From contig NZ_JAUSKL010000059.1 of NCBI RefSeq assembly GCF_030646925.1, positions 1 to 42,971 of the forward strand: 42,971 nucleotides of DNA. Reading direction: 5' to 3'. The notes under the pieces are model-generated. The model did no database searches. It was given only the letters and a program-made list of their open reading frames with translations, and was not told where the DNA came from. Origin of the DNA: Candidatus Binatus sp. Its GTDB lineage: Bacteria > Desulfobacterota > Binatia > Binatales > Binataceae. The position numbers were made by a program, and so were the translations under genes. Shown here piece by piece: positions 16,545-25,208 of this stretch. Numbering within the stretch: position 1 is the stretch's first letter; each line of letters starts with the position of its first letter.

Positions 16545-18023
16545 TCACGCGGGCTCGAACAGGTTGATGCCGTCGGCGTTGCGGACGCGGCCGCGGCGTC
16601 CGACGAATTCCTCGCGCTCGAGATCGGCGAGAATCTCGCGAGGTGCGCGCGCGAAGAATCGCTGGCCGGTCGCGAGGCGTCCAATCACGATCGCGCTTGC
16701 GGGAAGGCCCGCGCGATCGTGCTCGACGGTGTAAGTCTCGATCGTCGCGGGACCTTCAGCCTGTTCGATCACGGCAACCGCCGGATGGGCCGGCTCCTTG
16801 AATGCGGAGTAAGCGAAGTCGCGCTCGGGCGACCGCGTGTTGTAGATCGCAGCCGCGTGCTTGGTGAAGTACCAGCCGAGGCCGGTCGTCATGCCGAACT
16901 CGCCGGGATGGGCGCGCAGGCGCGAAGTCATCGCGGCGATCGAATGGGTCACGTAGTTGTTGGCGGGGCCGCCGGCGAAGGGCAATCCGCCGGTCACGCT
17001 GAAGCCGCGCCGCTCGCCGAGCTTCATGCCGACTGCCTCCATCGCAAATTCGACCGCAACCGGAAAGCAGCTATAGAAGTCGAAGTGTGAAACCGCGGCG
17101 GCATCGATCGCCGCGCCGCTCAGCGCCGCATCGACGCAGTTTTGCAGCATCGGGGAGCGCGCGAAACTCATCCGCTCGCTCATCCACCATCCGTCGGTCG
17201 CGTCTGCTGCGGCATGAATGTAAACGAGCTTGTGATTGGGAACGCCGAGACGGCGCGCCTCGCTCTCGCTCGCGAGAATCACCGCGGCCGCGAGATCGAC
17301 TTCCATGATCGCGTTCATCAGCTTCGTGTAGGGAAAACATATGATGCGATTGTCCGGCGTCGCGGTGGCGATTTCGCCAGCGGTGCGCTCCTTCGGGAAC
17401 CACGCGTACGGATTGGCCGCGGCAACCTTGCTCATCGACGACCACAACTGGCCGAGGCGTTCGCGATGCTCGGCTAGGGACCATCCGTTTCGCGCGCGAT
17501 AGGCATTCTCGTAGAGCGGATAAACCTGGATCGGCATTCGCGCGCCGTGACGATCTTCGTAAGCATTCGAGCCCATGCGCGGATCGCCCATCATCTCGGG
17601 CTCGCCGGTTCCGCGGTTCAAATCCCAATTGACGCCACCGGTCTTTTGCGCGTGACGCTGCGAGTAAATAGCTTCGGCGCCGACCACGATCGCGGCGCGA
17701 ATTTTTCCGGCGGCGATTTCGCCCGCAAGATAATTGACCAGGAATTGCGGCGTGTTGCCGCCGAAGGTGGTGTAAATCTTTCGCTTCGGATCGATGCCGA
17801 GGCGCTGTGCCAGTGCGTCGGGCGCGTTCTGATATCGCGCGGAAACGATACTCGGGATGGCGATGGCGTCGATCGACTTGAGCAGATCCGGTGCGCCCGA
17901 ATCTTCGGCCGCGGCGCGCGCGACCAGCTCCATCATAGCGAGCGGTTCCGGCGCCATCGCGAGACCCGCCGCTCTCGGATTGTACTGCGCGACTCCTGCG
18001 ATTACTGGAAGATTTGTTTGCAT
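16545..18023 (-). CDS. Thiolase-like protein type 1 (TLP1) with C-terminal OB domain
   Basis: About 492 residues from MQTNLPVIAGVAQY. A longer frame to 18140 adds 39 unlike residues and is not favoured. The N-terminal thiolase fold lacks the nucleophilic Cys: the loop reads TTFGGNTPQFLVNYLAG. Other thiolase landmarks are present but altered: HFDFYSCFPVAVEFA in place of the NEAF loop and GGLPFAGGPANNYVTH in place of the GGHPxGASG loop. The last 80 residues (VEHDRAGLPASAIVIGRLATGQRFFA) match the extra C-terminal domain of mycobacterial TLP1. These proteins are often annotated as acetyl-CoA acetyltransferase but probably bind acyl-CoA for another reaction. It is divergent from pncA. Confidence 0.82.
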   Translation of the reverse strand: MQTNLPVIAGVAQYNPRAAGLAMAPEPLAMMELVARAAAEDSGAPDLLKSIDAIAIPSIVSARYQNAPDALAQRLGIDPKRKIYTTFGGNTPQFLVNYLAGEIAAGKIRAAIVVGAEAIYSQRHAQKTGGVNWDLNRGTGEPEMMGDPRMGSNAYEDRHGARMPIQVYPLYENAYRARNGWSLAEHRERLGQLWSSMSKVAAANPYAWFPKERTAGEIATATPDNRIICFPYTKLMNAIMEVDLAAAVILASESEARRLGVPNHKLVYIHAAADATDGWWMSERMSFARSPMLQNCVDAALSGAAIDAAAVSHFDFYSCFPVAVEFAMEAVGMKLGERRGFSVTGGLPFAGGPANNYVTHSIAAMTSRLRAHPGEFGMTTGLGWYFTKHAAAIYNTRSPERDFAYSAFKEPAHPAVAVIEQAEGPATIETYTVEHDRAGLPASAIVIGRLATGQRFFARAPREILADLEREEFVGRRGRVRNADGINLFEPA

Positions 18024-18171
18024 CGGAAGCACCGCGCCGAGGTAAGTGAATCGATCACCTGATCGAACACATAAATTGAAAATGCCGAAGTGGAGATTCC
18101 TTTTCGCGGATTCTAGAATGAAGCTTGGCGCCGCGTCCAATTCAACGAACGAAGCAATCCGCTAAAGAGTG

Positions 18172-18855
18172 ATGAAAGAAAAAATAATTCCGTTGGGCAA
18201 CGATCGCTCGGCGCTGCTGGTGGTCGATATGCAGCCGGATTTCATGCCGGGCGGCGCGCTCGCGGTGCAAGGCGGCGATGAGATCGTTGCTCCGCTCGGA
18301 GCGCTGATGGAATCGGGGCTGTTCGATGTGATCGTTGCGACGCAGGATTGGCATCCGCGCGATCATGTTTCATTCGCCAGCAATCATCCGGGGCGGATGC
18401 CGTTCGAGACGATCGAGCTTTACGGATATCCGCAAACGCTGTGGCCCGATCATTGTGTGCAAGGGACGCCCGGCGCCGAGTTGCACTCAGGATTGCCGTG
18501 GCATCGAGCTAGCGCGATCATCCGCAAGGCGACCGACGCGTCGACCGATTCGTACAGCGCGCTGCGCAACAACTGGAATCCGCACGGTGAACGTCCGCCG
18601 ACCGGCCTCGGCGGTTATCTGATCAACCGCGGAGTCGAGCACGTCTTCGCATGCGGCCTCGCGCGCGATTACTGCGTCGCGTGGAGCGCAGAAGACGCGC
18701 GCGATGCGGGGTTTAGCGTGTCGGTGATCTGGGATCTGTGCCGCTCGATCGATCCTTCAAGGGACGATGCTCTTCGCGACGATTTGGATGCGCGAGGTAT
18801 CGCGATCGTCACCGCCGCGCAGGTTGCGCAATTGCTCGCATCTGCATGCGAGTGA
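18172..18855 (+). CDS. pncA: Nicotinamidase / isochorismatase-like cysteine hydrolase
   Basis: A 227-residue PncA-type amidase that converts nicotinamide to nicotinate in NAD salvage. The triad is visible: Asp19 in VVDMQPDF, Lys119 in IRKATD and Cys168 in ARDYCV. The metal site is formed by Asp59, His61 (QDWHPRDH) and His94 (WPDHC). The ATG at 18172 directly follows a GTG at 18169 that could also start. It is followed after 86 bases by an LLM gene and then by an amidase. Together with nudC at 4370-5293 this gives two NAD-turnover enzymes in the window, but they are not adjacent. Confidence 0.9.
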   Translation: MKEKIIPLGNDRSALLVVDMQPDFMPGGALAVQGGDEIVAPLGALMESGLFDVIVATQDWHPRDHVSFASNHPGRMPFETIELYGYPQTLWPDHCVQGTPGAELHSGLPWHRASAIIRKATDASTDSYSALRNNWNPHGERPPTGLGGYLINRGVEHVFACGLARDYCVAWSAEDARDAGFSVSVIWDLCRSIDPSRDDALRDDLDARGIAIVTAAQVAQLLASACE

Positions 18856-18941
18856 TCGCGCGCGTGCGCTGGCAAGACCGATTCAAATGCGCTATCGAAC
18901 CTTCAGGAATTTAAATCCCCGCATCGCCGAGACAGACAAAA

Positions 18942-19811
18942 ATGAAAATCGGACTCCTCGCCTTCGTCACAGAAACCACAGTCGATCCCGGCGCGGTCGC
19001 GCGCAAATGCGAATCGCTCGGCTTCGATGCGATCTTCATCCCCGAGCATCCCATCATCCCGGTCACGCATCGCACGCCTTATCCGGCCGGCGACGGCAAA
19101 ATTCCCGAAAATTATTCTCACATGCCCGACCCGTTCGTCAGCCTCGCGATCGCCGCCGCAGCCACCTCGAAGATCAAGCTCGGCACCGGCATCTGCCTTG
19201 TCCCCGAGCGCGATCCGATTCTGCTCGCCAAGGAAGTCGCGACGCTCGATTTCTACTCGGGCGGCCGCTTCATCTTCGAAATCGGCGCAGGATGGCTCGC
19301 GGATGAATCCGAGATCATGGGAATCGATTTCAAAAAGCGATGGCCGATCACGCGCGAATACGTCCGCGCGATGAAGCAGCTATGGACCCAGCCCGAGCCC
19401 AGCTTCGACGGCGAGTACGTGAAGTTCCCGCCTGTCAGGCACTATCCGAAGCCCGTGCAGAAGCCTCATCCACCGATTCATATCGGCGCGGGCGGCAGCG
19501 GGCTAGGTCCCAACGATCGCGCGCTCAAAAATGTCGTCGCGATCGCCGATGGATGGAGCCCGATCGGAATCAGTCCTGAGGCGCTCGTGCCGGAATTGGA
19601 AAAGCTGAAGCAGATGTGCGGCGAAGCCGGCCGCGACTTCTCCAAGCTCACGATTTCGATCTACCAGCTAGCCGCGCAGAATGATCCGAAGCCGGAGATC
19701 GCGCGCTATGAACGCGCGGGTGTGCATCGCATCATTATATCTACTAACCACCTCGAGCCCGGCAGAGCCGACCGCGAGCTTGAGTCGCTTGCGCGGATCT
19801 ACTTGAACTAG
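18942..19811 (+). CDS. LLM-class F420-dependent oxidoreductase (paralogue 3)
   Basis: 289 residues. Same blocks as the other two copies: IFIPEHPIIPVTHRTPYP, DPFVSLAIAAAATSKIKLGTGICLVPERDPI, FEIGAGWLADESEIMGI and PKPVQKPHPPIHIGAGG. By eye it resembles the copy at 3447-4331 more than that at 12357-13223. The gene lies 18 bases before an amidase gene on the same strand, whose start has its own GGAGG, so the two are probably co-transcribed. F420 use is inferred from family membership and the substrate is unknown. Confidence 0.88.
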   Translation: MKIGLLAFVTETTVDPGAVARKCESLGFDAIFIPEHPIIPVTHRTPYPAGDGKIPENYSHMPDPFVSLAIAAAATSKIKLGTGICLVPERDPILLAKEVATLDFYSGGRFIFEIGAGWLADESEIMGIDFKKRWPITREYVRAMKQLWTQPEPSFDGEYVKFPPVRHYPKPVQKPHPPIHIGAGGSGLGPNDRALKNVVAIADGWSPIGISPEALVPELEKLKQMCGEAGRDFSKLTISIYQLAAQNDPKPEIARYERAGVHRIIISTNHLEPGRADRELESLARIYLN

Positions 19812-19829
19812 CATCGACAGGAGGCCGCC

Positions 19830-21269
19830 GTGTCCGAGCTTGCCTATTCCAGCGCAATCACGATCGCGAACAGAATTCGCAGCCGCGAAATCTCCAGTAG
19901 AGAGGCGCTCGACTACTTTCTCGCGCGCGTCGAAGCACTCGACCAGCGAATCAATTGTGTCGTGACGATCGACGCCGAGCGCGCGCGCAAGGAAGCTGAT
20001 GCTGCCGACGCGGCGCTCGCGCGCGGCGAAGTAAGCGGTCCGCTGCATGGCGTGCCGATAACAATTAAGGACTCGTTCCAGACCAGGGGAATGAGAACAA
20101 CTTCAGGCGCGCCCGAACTTGCTGATTTCGTGCCTGAAGAGGATGCGTGGCCGGTCGCACGCCTGCGTGAAGCAGGAGCAATCATCTACGGCAAGACCAA
20201 CGCGCCTATCTATGCGGGCGACTTACAAAGCTACAACGAAGTATTCGGTACCACCAACAATCCCTACGACGTGTCGCGAACTCCCGGCGGTTCATCCGGC
20301 GGCTCGGCCGCGGCGCTCGCATGCGGCTTTACTCCACTCGAACTGGGCAGCGATATCGGCGGCTCGATTCGCCTGCCGTCTCATATGTCGGGTATCGCAG
20401 GCCATAAGCCCAGCTATGGAATCGTACCGGCGCACGGACAGATTCCCGGCCCGCCGGGAACGCTTACGATGGCCGATCTTGCCGTCGCAGGACCGATGGC
20501 GCGCACTGTCGAAGATCTCGAGCTAGGGCTCGATCTTATGGCCGGTCCCAATCGCTGGGAACGTCCGGCATGGCGCCTCGATTTGCCGCAACCGCGTCAT
20601 CAGAGCCTTAAGCAATACCGCATAGCAGCCTGGCTCGACGATCCACGTTGCCGGGTAGAACCAGAGATGCGCGATCTGCTGGAGAAGGCAACACGGATGC
20701 TCGCTCAGGCTGGCGCGTGGGTTGACTATGAGGCGCGGCCTGCCTTTACCTTGGAGAAGGCAGTCGACACCTTCTTTGCCCTGTTACAAGCTGCGCTCGC
20801 GGGTGGCGTAGCTCTTAACCGGATCGAGGGCTACGCCGCGTCGCCGGGCGATACCCCGGCTGCGCGCACGAAACGCCAACTGGCGATCAGGCATCGCGAG
20901 TGGCTGACCTACAATGAGCGGCGTTTGCAGATGCGCAAACGCTGGGAGGAGTTCTTCACGCAGTGGGACGCCATCTTGTTACCCGTGATGCCTTGTCCCG
21001 CGATTCCGCACGATCATAGCGAGCCTCAAGCTACCCGTATCGCGTGGGTCGGTGGTGAGCAGCGCCCTTACTGGGATCTTACCGCTTGGATGGCGCCGGC
21101 CGGCGTTTGCTACTTGCCGGCTACCGTGATCCCGGTCGGATGCCTTAGCACCGGGCTGCCAGTCGGCATCCAGATTGTAGGTCCCTATTTGCACGATCGC
21201 ACGACACTTAGTCTCGCCAAACACTTTCTTGCCCTGCTAGGAGGTTGTCCCCGTCCACCCGGCTTTTGA
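19830..21269 (+). CDS. Amidase (amidase signature family)
   Basis: 479 residues. The Ser-cisSer-Lys triad is visible: Lys80 in ITIKDSF, Ser155 in PGGSSGGSA and Ser179 in GSDIGGSIR, with the family's 24-residue gap between the two Ser. The family hydrolyses amides, from fatty-acid amides to aryl amides and Glu-tRNA amidotransferase substrates. No gatB or gatC is nearby, so a catabolic amidase is more likely. It starts at GTG with GGAGG upstream. It follows the LLM gene by 18 bases. Its codon use (more CTA, TTA-like and AGC codons) looks less CG-rich than the genes before it. Confidence 0.92.
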   Translation: MSELAYSSAITIANRIRSREISSREALDYFLARVEALDQRINCVVTIDAERARKEADAADAALARGEVSGPLHGVPITIKDSFQTRGMRTTSGAPELADFVPEEDAWPVARLREAGAIIYGKTNAPIYAGDLQSYNEVFGTTNNPYDVSRTPGGSSGGSAAALACGFTPLELGSDIGGSIRLPSHMSGIAGHKPSYGIVPAHGQIPGPPGTLTMADLAVAGPMARTVEDLELGLDLMAGPNRWERPAWRLDLPQPRHQSLKQYRIAAWLDDPRCRVEPEMRDLLEKATRMLAQAGAWVDYEARPAFTLEKAVDTFFALLQAALAGGVALNRIEGYAASPGDTPAARTKRQLAIRHREWLTYNERRLQMRKRWEEFFTQWDAILLPVMPCPAIPHDHSEPQATRIAWVGGEQRPYWDLTAWMAPAGVCYLPATVIPVGCLSTGLPVGIQIVGPYLHDRTTLSLAKHFLALLGGCPRPPGF

Positions 21270-21291
21270 GTAAGTCGTGCGATAGTGATGA

Positions 21292-21321
21292 GAGTCCGAA
21301 ACCCATAGGCGGTTCGGATTC
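21292..21321. terminator. Hairpin between convergent amidase and SDR genes
   Basis: A 9-base stem (21292-21300 with 21313-21321, one G-T pair) and 12-base loop lies in the 79-base gap between two convergent genes. No long U tract is seen on either strand. It may act as a bidirectional terminator. Confidence 0.45.
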
Positions 21322-21348
21322 TTGCTCCTCGTATCCGACTTACATGGC

Positions 21349-22107
21349 CTAGCCGCGGCCGACTAAAGGCATCTTGGTCGCCATCACGGTCATGAATTGC
21401 ACGTTGGCATCGAGCGGCAACGTCGCCATGTAAATCACCGCGCGTGCAACGTGCTCTGCGTCCATGGTCGGCTCGGCAACTATCGAACCGTTAGCTTGAG
21501 GGACGCCTTTGCTCATCCTGCGCGTCATCTCGGTCGCGGCATTCCCGATATCGATCTGCCCGCAAGCGATATCGTACTTGCGGCCGTCGAGCGATGTCGC
21601 TTTGGTCAGGCCGGTCATTCCGTGCTTGGTCGATGTATAGGGAGCAGAGTTAGGTCTGGGGCTGTGCGCGGAAATCGATCCATTGTTGATGATACGTCCG
21701 CCGCGCGGATCCTGGTTCTTCATGATCCTGAAAGCTTCCTGGGTGCAGAGAAACGCGCCGGTCAGATTGATATCGACCACCGCCTTCCATTGCTCGTAAG
21801 TGAGATCCTCAAGCGGTATCGGCGGCGCACCGACTCCCGCATTGTTGAATAGCAGGTCGAGCCTACCAAAGGCCGTGGCCGTTTCGGCGAAAAGAACTTT
21901 CACCGCGGCCGGATCGGCTACGTCAGTCGGAACGACCAGCGTCGGCGATCCTGATCCCTTCCCGTCTGCGGCCGTTGCCTCAAGCGGTTCCTTGCGGCGT
22001 CCGGCGAGTACAACCGCATAGCCTTGCTGCATGAGAGCTAGCGCGACCTGTTTGCCTATGCCCGTTCCCGCGCCTGTTACAATGGCAACTTTAAGATTCG
22101 GTTCCAT
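21349..22107 (-). CDS. Short-chain dehydrogenase/reductase (classical SDR)
   Basis: 252 residues. It has the cofactor motif TGAGTGIG (11-18), NNAG (88-91) and catalytic Ser144, Tyr157 and Lys161 (YTSTK). Arg37-Arg38 after the second strand suggests NADP(H). The C-terminal [11 protein letters not shown] region resembles the substrate-binding loop of 3-oxoacyl-ACP reductase-like SDRs of broad function. A HAD hydrolase gene starts 29 bases upstream of its ATG on the same strand (22136-22771), so they may form a unit. Confidence 0.9.
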   Translation of the reverse strand: MEPNLKVAIVTGAGTGIGKQVALALMQQGYAVVLAGRRKEPLEATAADGKGSGSPTLVVPTDVADPAAVKVLFAETATAFGRLDLLFNNAGVGAPPIPLEDLTYEQWKAVVDINLTGAFLCTQEAFRIMKNQDPRGGRIINNGSISAHSPRPNSAPYTSTKHGMTGLTKATSLDGRKYDIACGQIDIGNAATEMTRRMSKGVPQANGSIVAEPTMDAEHVARAVIYMATLPLDANVQFMTVMATKMPLVGRG

Positions 22108-22135
22108 CCCGCGATTCCTTAAGAGTGTCGAGCAC

Positions 22136-22771
22136 CTAGATTAACTTTATGCCGGTAGTAGCTTCAAGCTCAGCTATAGCTTGAGGCCCGTTCTCCACCT
22201 TGATTGTCGCCATACCCATCGCGCGCGCCGGTTTGAGATTGACTCCCAAGTCATCCAGGTACACACACGCTTCGGGCCTGACCCCAAGCTTGTCGCACAT
22301 CATCAGATAGATGCGCGGATCGGGTTTGCGGATGCCGATCTTGGACGATTCTATCAACTCGTCGAACAGTTCCATGATTTCGCGCGCATAGAGCGACCGG
22401 TCCGCCGTGTCGCCGCTCGCCGCGTTCGACGGCATGTTGTTAGTGATGCATCCAGTCTTGAACCTGGTCTTGAGGCGGCGCAGCGCCTCGATCATCTCCG
22501 GCCGGAAATCGCCCGCCAGCAGCGCGACGACGTCGCGGCCCGGTATATGATGGCCAAGCGCCATCGCTTCCGCCGCGAAGGCAAGGTCGAAGCCGTCAAG
22601 GTCCAGATGCGAGCGCTCGAACTTGGCCCACGCGTTGTTTTCATGATTGGTGGAATTGATTTTGCGGATCAGTCCAACCGGAATCCCCTTCTCGCGCTCG
22701 TAGCGCTCGAACGCGTGGAACGGTGAGGTCGTGAACACGCCGCCGAAATCCCATATCACAGCTTCGATCAT
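22136..22771 (-). CDS. HAD-IA family hydrolase (phosphatase-like)
   Basis: 211 residues. Motif I is WDFGGV with the nucleophile Asp8; the usual second Asp is Gly, as often seen in HAD-IA members annotated as epoxide hydrolase N-terminal-like or ACAD10-like phosphatases. Motif II is the ITNN segment in the middle of the protein, motif III the Lys in [14 protein letters not shown], and motif [12 protein letters not shown] helical cap lies between motifs I and II. The substrate is not determinable. It is the first gene of a minus-strand pair with the SDR and is divergent from the flippase-like gene across about 150 bases. Confidence 0.88.
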   Translation of the reverse strand: MIEAVIWDFGGVFTTSPFHAFERYEREKGIPVGLIRKINSTNHENNAWAKFERSHLDLDGFDLAFAAEAMALGHHIPGRDVVALLAGDFRPEMIEALRRLKTRFKTGCITNNMPSNAASGDTADRSLYAREIMELFDELIESSKIGIRKPDPRIYLMMCDKLGVRPEACVYLDDLGVNLKPARAMGMATIKVENGPQAIAELEATTGIKLI

Positions 22772-22920
22772 ACGATTCTCAATAACATTGATCCGCTGAA
22801 GAGCGAATATGGTCGCTCCGGGAGCCGGTCTGTGATTTTATAACTGCCACCCGGAGTCGAAAAGTTGAAAGCGCCGAGAAAGTTCTGCGAGCTTCGTAAA
22901 ATCATCGGGCGAGGCCGCGG

Positions 22921-23943
22921 ATGAATAGCCGCCGGCAACGCGCCGCATGGACGATGCTGGGCGTGGCGCTGCTCTGCATCCTGATCTACGAATCGGGGCC
23001 GCGTCGGATCGTCACGGATCTCTCTTCGGTTGGCATCGGGCTGGTAGCGATAATCCTGCTTGAGTTCATCGTCGACGGATTCAACACGCTGGGATGGTGG
23101 TTCACTTTCCCGTCCGAACTTCGGCGTGGCAGCTATCGGCGACTCTTCTTCGTGAGACTAGCCGGCACCGCGCTCAATCAGACCATTCCGGCCGCGTCGA
23201 TCGGCGGCGAGCCGGCCAAGGTGTATCTACTAACCCCGGATTTTCCAGTCGCGACCGCTATCGCCAGCGTGCTCACGTCCAGCATGACCTTCAGCCTGTC
23301 GAAGGTCGTGTTCATCGCGTGCAGCGTAGTCGTTACTTGGCCTCGGTTTCATCTGCCGCACGGATTCTCGGTCGCGGTGCTGAGCGGCTTCATCGTTACG
23401 CTGGGCGGAATCCTCGTATTGCTGGTCTTTCAACTGCGCGGTTTCACCACCGCGACCAAGCTTATCATCGCGCGAATCCCGATGCCGGAGCGATGGCGGC
23501 AAGGCATCCACCGCCTCACTCCAAACGTCGATCAGGAGATCATCGACTTCTATCGCTCACGTCCGCGCGATTTGCTACTCGCCGCGCTGTCGCATCAACT
23601 TGCCTTCGGATGCGGCGTCATCCAGGTTTGGCTGCTGCTCGGCTGGCTCGGACTGCCTCGCGAACTAGTGACTTGCCTTGCTATAGAATCCTTCACGATG
23701 CTGCTCGGCTTTGTGACCTTCGTGGTTCCTGATTCGATTGGAGTGCAGGAAGGAAGCAGGCTGATCGCATTCACCGCGCTAGGAATGCCCGCCGCGGCCG
23801 GCGTAGCTGTTGGAATAGCGTTCCGGCTGACTTCGATCGTAGGCGCGGCTGCAGGCCTGTTAGCTTTTTCGATTTTGAAAGGACGGCGGCCAGCCGACTT
23901 AGTTAGTGGCCGGACCAATCAAGCTATTGCGCCACCGGGCTGA
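22921..23943 (+). CDS. Flippase-like integral membrane protein (lysylphosphatidylglycerol synthase TM domain / UPF0104 type)
   Basis: 340 residues with about eight hydrophobic segments. The sequence has the hallmarks of the AglD/MprF membrane-domain family: a first helix with a GPRR loop, RLAGTALNQTIPAASIGGEPAKVYLL near residue 77, and VPDSIGVQEGSRLIAF in the last third. MprF-type domains flip modified lipids across the membrane. Only the membrane part is present, with no aminoacyl-transferase domain. GAGG stands just before the ATG. Its 3' end faces the CDP-alcohol phosphatidyltransferase gene 5 bases away, and the two probably serve the same lipid pathway (inference from context). Confidence 0.85.
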   Translation: MNSRRQRAAWTMLGVALLCILIYESGPRRIVTDLSSVGIGLVAIILLEFIVDGFNTLGWWFTFPSELRRGSYRRLFFVRLAGTALNQTIPAASIGGEPAKVYLLTPDFPVATAIASVLTSSMTFSLSKVVFIACSVVVTWPRFHLPHGFSVAVLSGFIVTLGGILVLLVFQLRGFTTATKLIIARIPMPERWRQGIHRLTPNVDQEIIDFYRSRPRDLLLAALSHQLAFGCGVIQVWLLLGWLGLPRELVTCLAIESFTMLLGFVTFVVPDSIGVQEGSRLIAFTALGMPAAAGVAVGIAFRLTSIVGAAAGLLAFSILKGRRPADLVSGRTNQAIAPPG

Positions 23944-23948
23944 TGTGA

Positions 23949-25205
23949 CTAACTGGTAATTCCGGTGCCGGTCCTTTCAACAGCCTCGCCGACGCACCAC
24001 CATGCATGAATCGCGGCTGTGATACCTGCCCATGCGACTGCCATATAGAAGCCATAGGCCGGGAGTCCAATCAAAATCCAGGGCAGGAACAACCAGTTGT
24101 AGATGTTTCTCCGGCCGGCAATCAGGCGGAACCGGGCTAGAAAGTGAGTCGCGTTGTCCACGCTGCGTCCCCATCTGACGTCAGCTACCGAGTAAACGAT
24201 ATTGTCGATCAAATCGAACGCTACCATTAGAACCGCGGCGGTCCATGCGAACTCAAAGCCACTGCGGGGCAGGTAGAATCCCAATGCAATGTACCAGGAG
24301 TTCTCATAGAAGAAGTCGAGCACGTGTTCGTACTCGCCAGCCTTTGAGGTCGTGCGGGTGATGCGCGCGAGTTTGCCATCCACACCGTCCAGCACCTCGA
24401 CAAATACCGCAAGCAGTACGCCGAAGCGCAACCATCCGGAGTAGTAGAGCAGGCTCACCACGAAACCTAGGGCCGTGGTTATAAGAGTGACCTGGTTCGC
24501 GGTAATCGCAGTAGGTGCGAGCCATCGAACGAGCAAACTCTCGAAGTAGGGGTCAAAGTATTGCGCTGGCAGTTCGAGCGTGCGCCTTTGGATGTAGTCT
24601 AACAGGATTGGCCAACAAGCTTCGGCGTCCGCTTCGGTGGCGATCCGGCGAAGATGGAATGGAACCTCGCCGTGCATCGCGTCCCAGTAAGTGGGCATCG
24701 CACTGACCGCCGCAACTTCGATACGCGCAGCGTCGAAGCTGGTAGCATCGAGCGATCGCGCATGGAGAACGGCCGCGACCTCGGGAGCCTCGCCGGCTTT
24801 TGGACTTAGGATCGTGTCGATACTTTGTTCAGCGAGCCACGCTAGCAGCCGCTGATCGATTAGCAGATCCGCAGCAACTGCGATGAAGCGATCGGCGAGA
24901 TAGGGGCGCGCGTCGCGCATCATTGCCCATGCGTCGGAGCCCGCGGCATCGTGATAGGTGACTGCTTTGCGGACTCGCTTCGATGGCTTCGGCAAGGACG
25001 AATCGCGAGGCTTCAGCAACGAGATTCTATCGACGGCTCCCAGTTCGGATAGCTGGCGCAGTAACCGCTCGAGCAGGGTAATCCCGCCGACCAGCCGCAA
25101 AGTATTGCCCATCTCTGGGGCATATACGACGACCGCCTGAATTCGCGCAGGAGCGACACCTCGCTCACTGTAGGTGTCCGGGAGATGTTCGAGCGCCTCA
25201 CCCAT
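23949..25205 (-). CDS. Fusion of nucleotidyltransferase-like domain and CDP-alcohol phosphatidyltransferase
   Basis: 418 residues. Residues 21-200 resemble a degenerate sugar-phosphate or inositol-phosphate nucleotidyltransferase (AVVVYAPEMGNTLRL; a signature GxGTRL is not intact). Residues 225-400 are a membrane CDP-alcohol phosphatidyltransferase: DGVDGKLAR (273-281) fits D1xxD2GxxAR. After Gly290 the motif reads EYEHVLD, so the third Asp appears as Glu293 and the fourth as Asp297, with one residue fewer than usual between Gly and the third acid. The domain order is like the bifunctional IPCT/DIPPS enzymes of inositol-phosphodiester synthesis. It starts 3 bases after the radical SAM gene, so the two are almost certainly co-translated. 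Confidence 0.82.
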   Translation of the reverse strand: MGEALEHLPDTYSERGVAPARIQAVVVYAPEMGNTLRLVGGITLLERLLRQLSELGAVDRISLLKPRDSSLPKPSKRVRKAVTYHDAAGSDAWAMMRDARPYLADRFIAVAADLLIDQRLLAWLAEQSIDTILSPKAGEAPEVAAVLHARSLDATSFDAARIEVAAVSAMPTYWDAMHGEVPFHLRRIATEADAEACWPILLDYIQRRTLELPAQYFDPYFESLLVRWLAPTAITANQVTLITTALGFVVSLLYYSGWLRFGVLLAVFVEVLDGVDGKLARITRTTSKAGEYEHVLDFFYENSWYIALGFYLPRSGFEFAWTAAVLMVAFDLIDNIVYSVADVRWGRSVDNATHFLARFRLIAGRRNIYNWLFLPWILIGLPAYGFYMAVAWAGITAAIHAWWCVGEAVERTGTGITS

Positions 25206-25208
25206 GAA

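Noticed and set aside
18024-18140. Longer N-terminus for the TLP1-type gene
   Set aside because: The 39 extra residues are unlike thiolase N-termini, while MQTNLPVIAGVAQY is the usual start.
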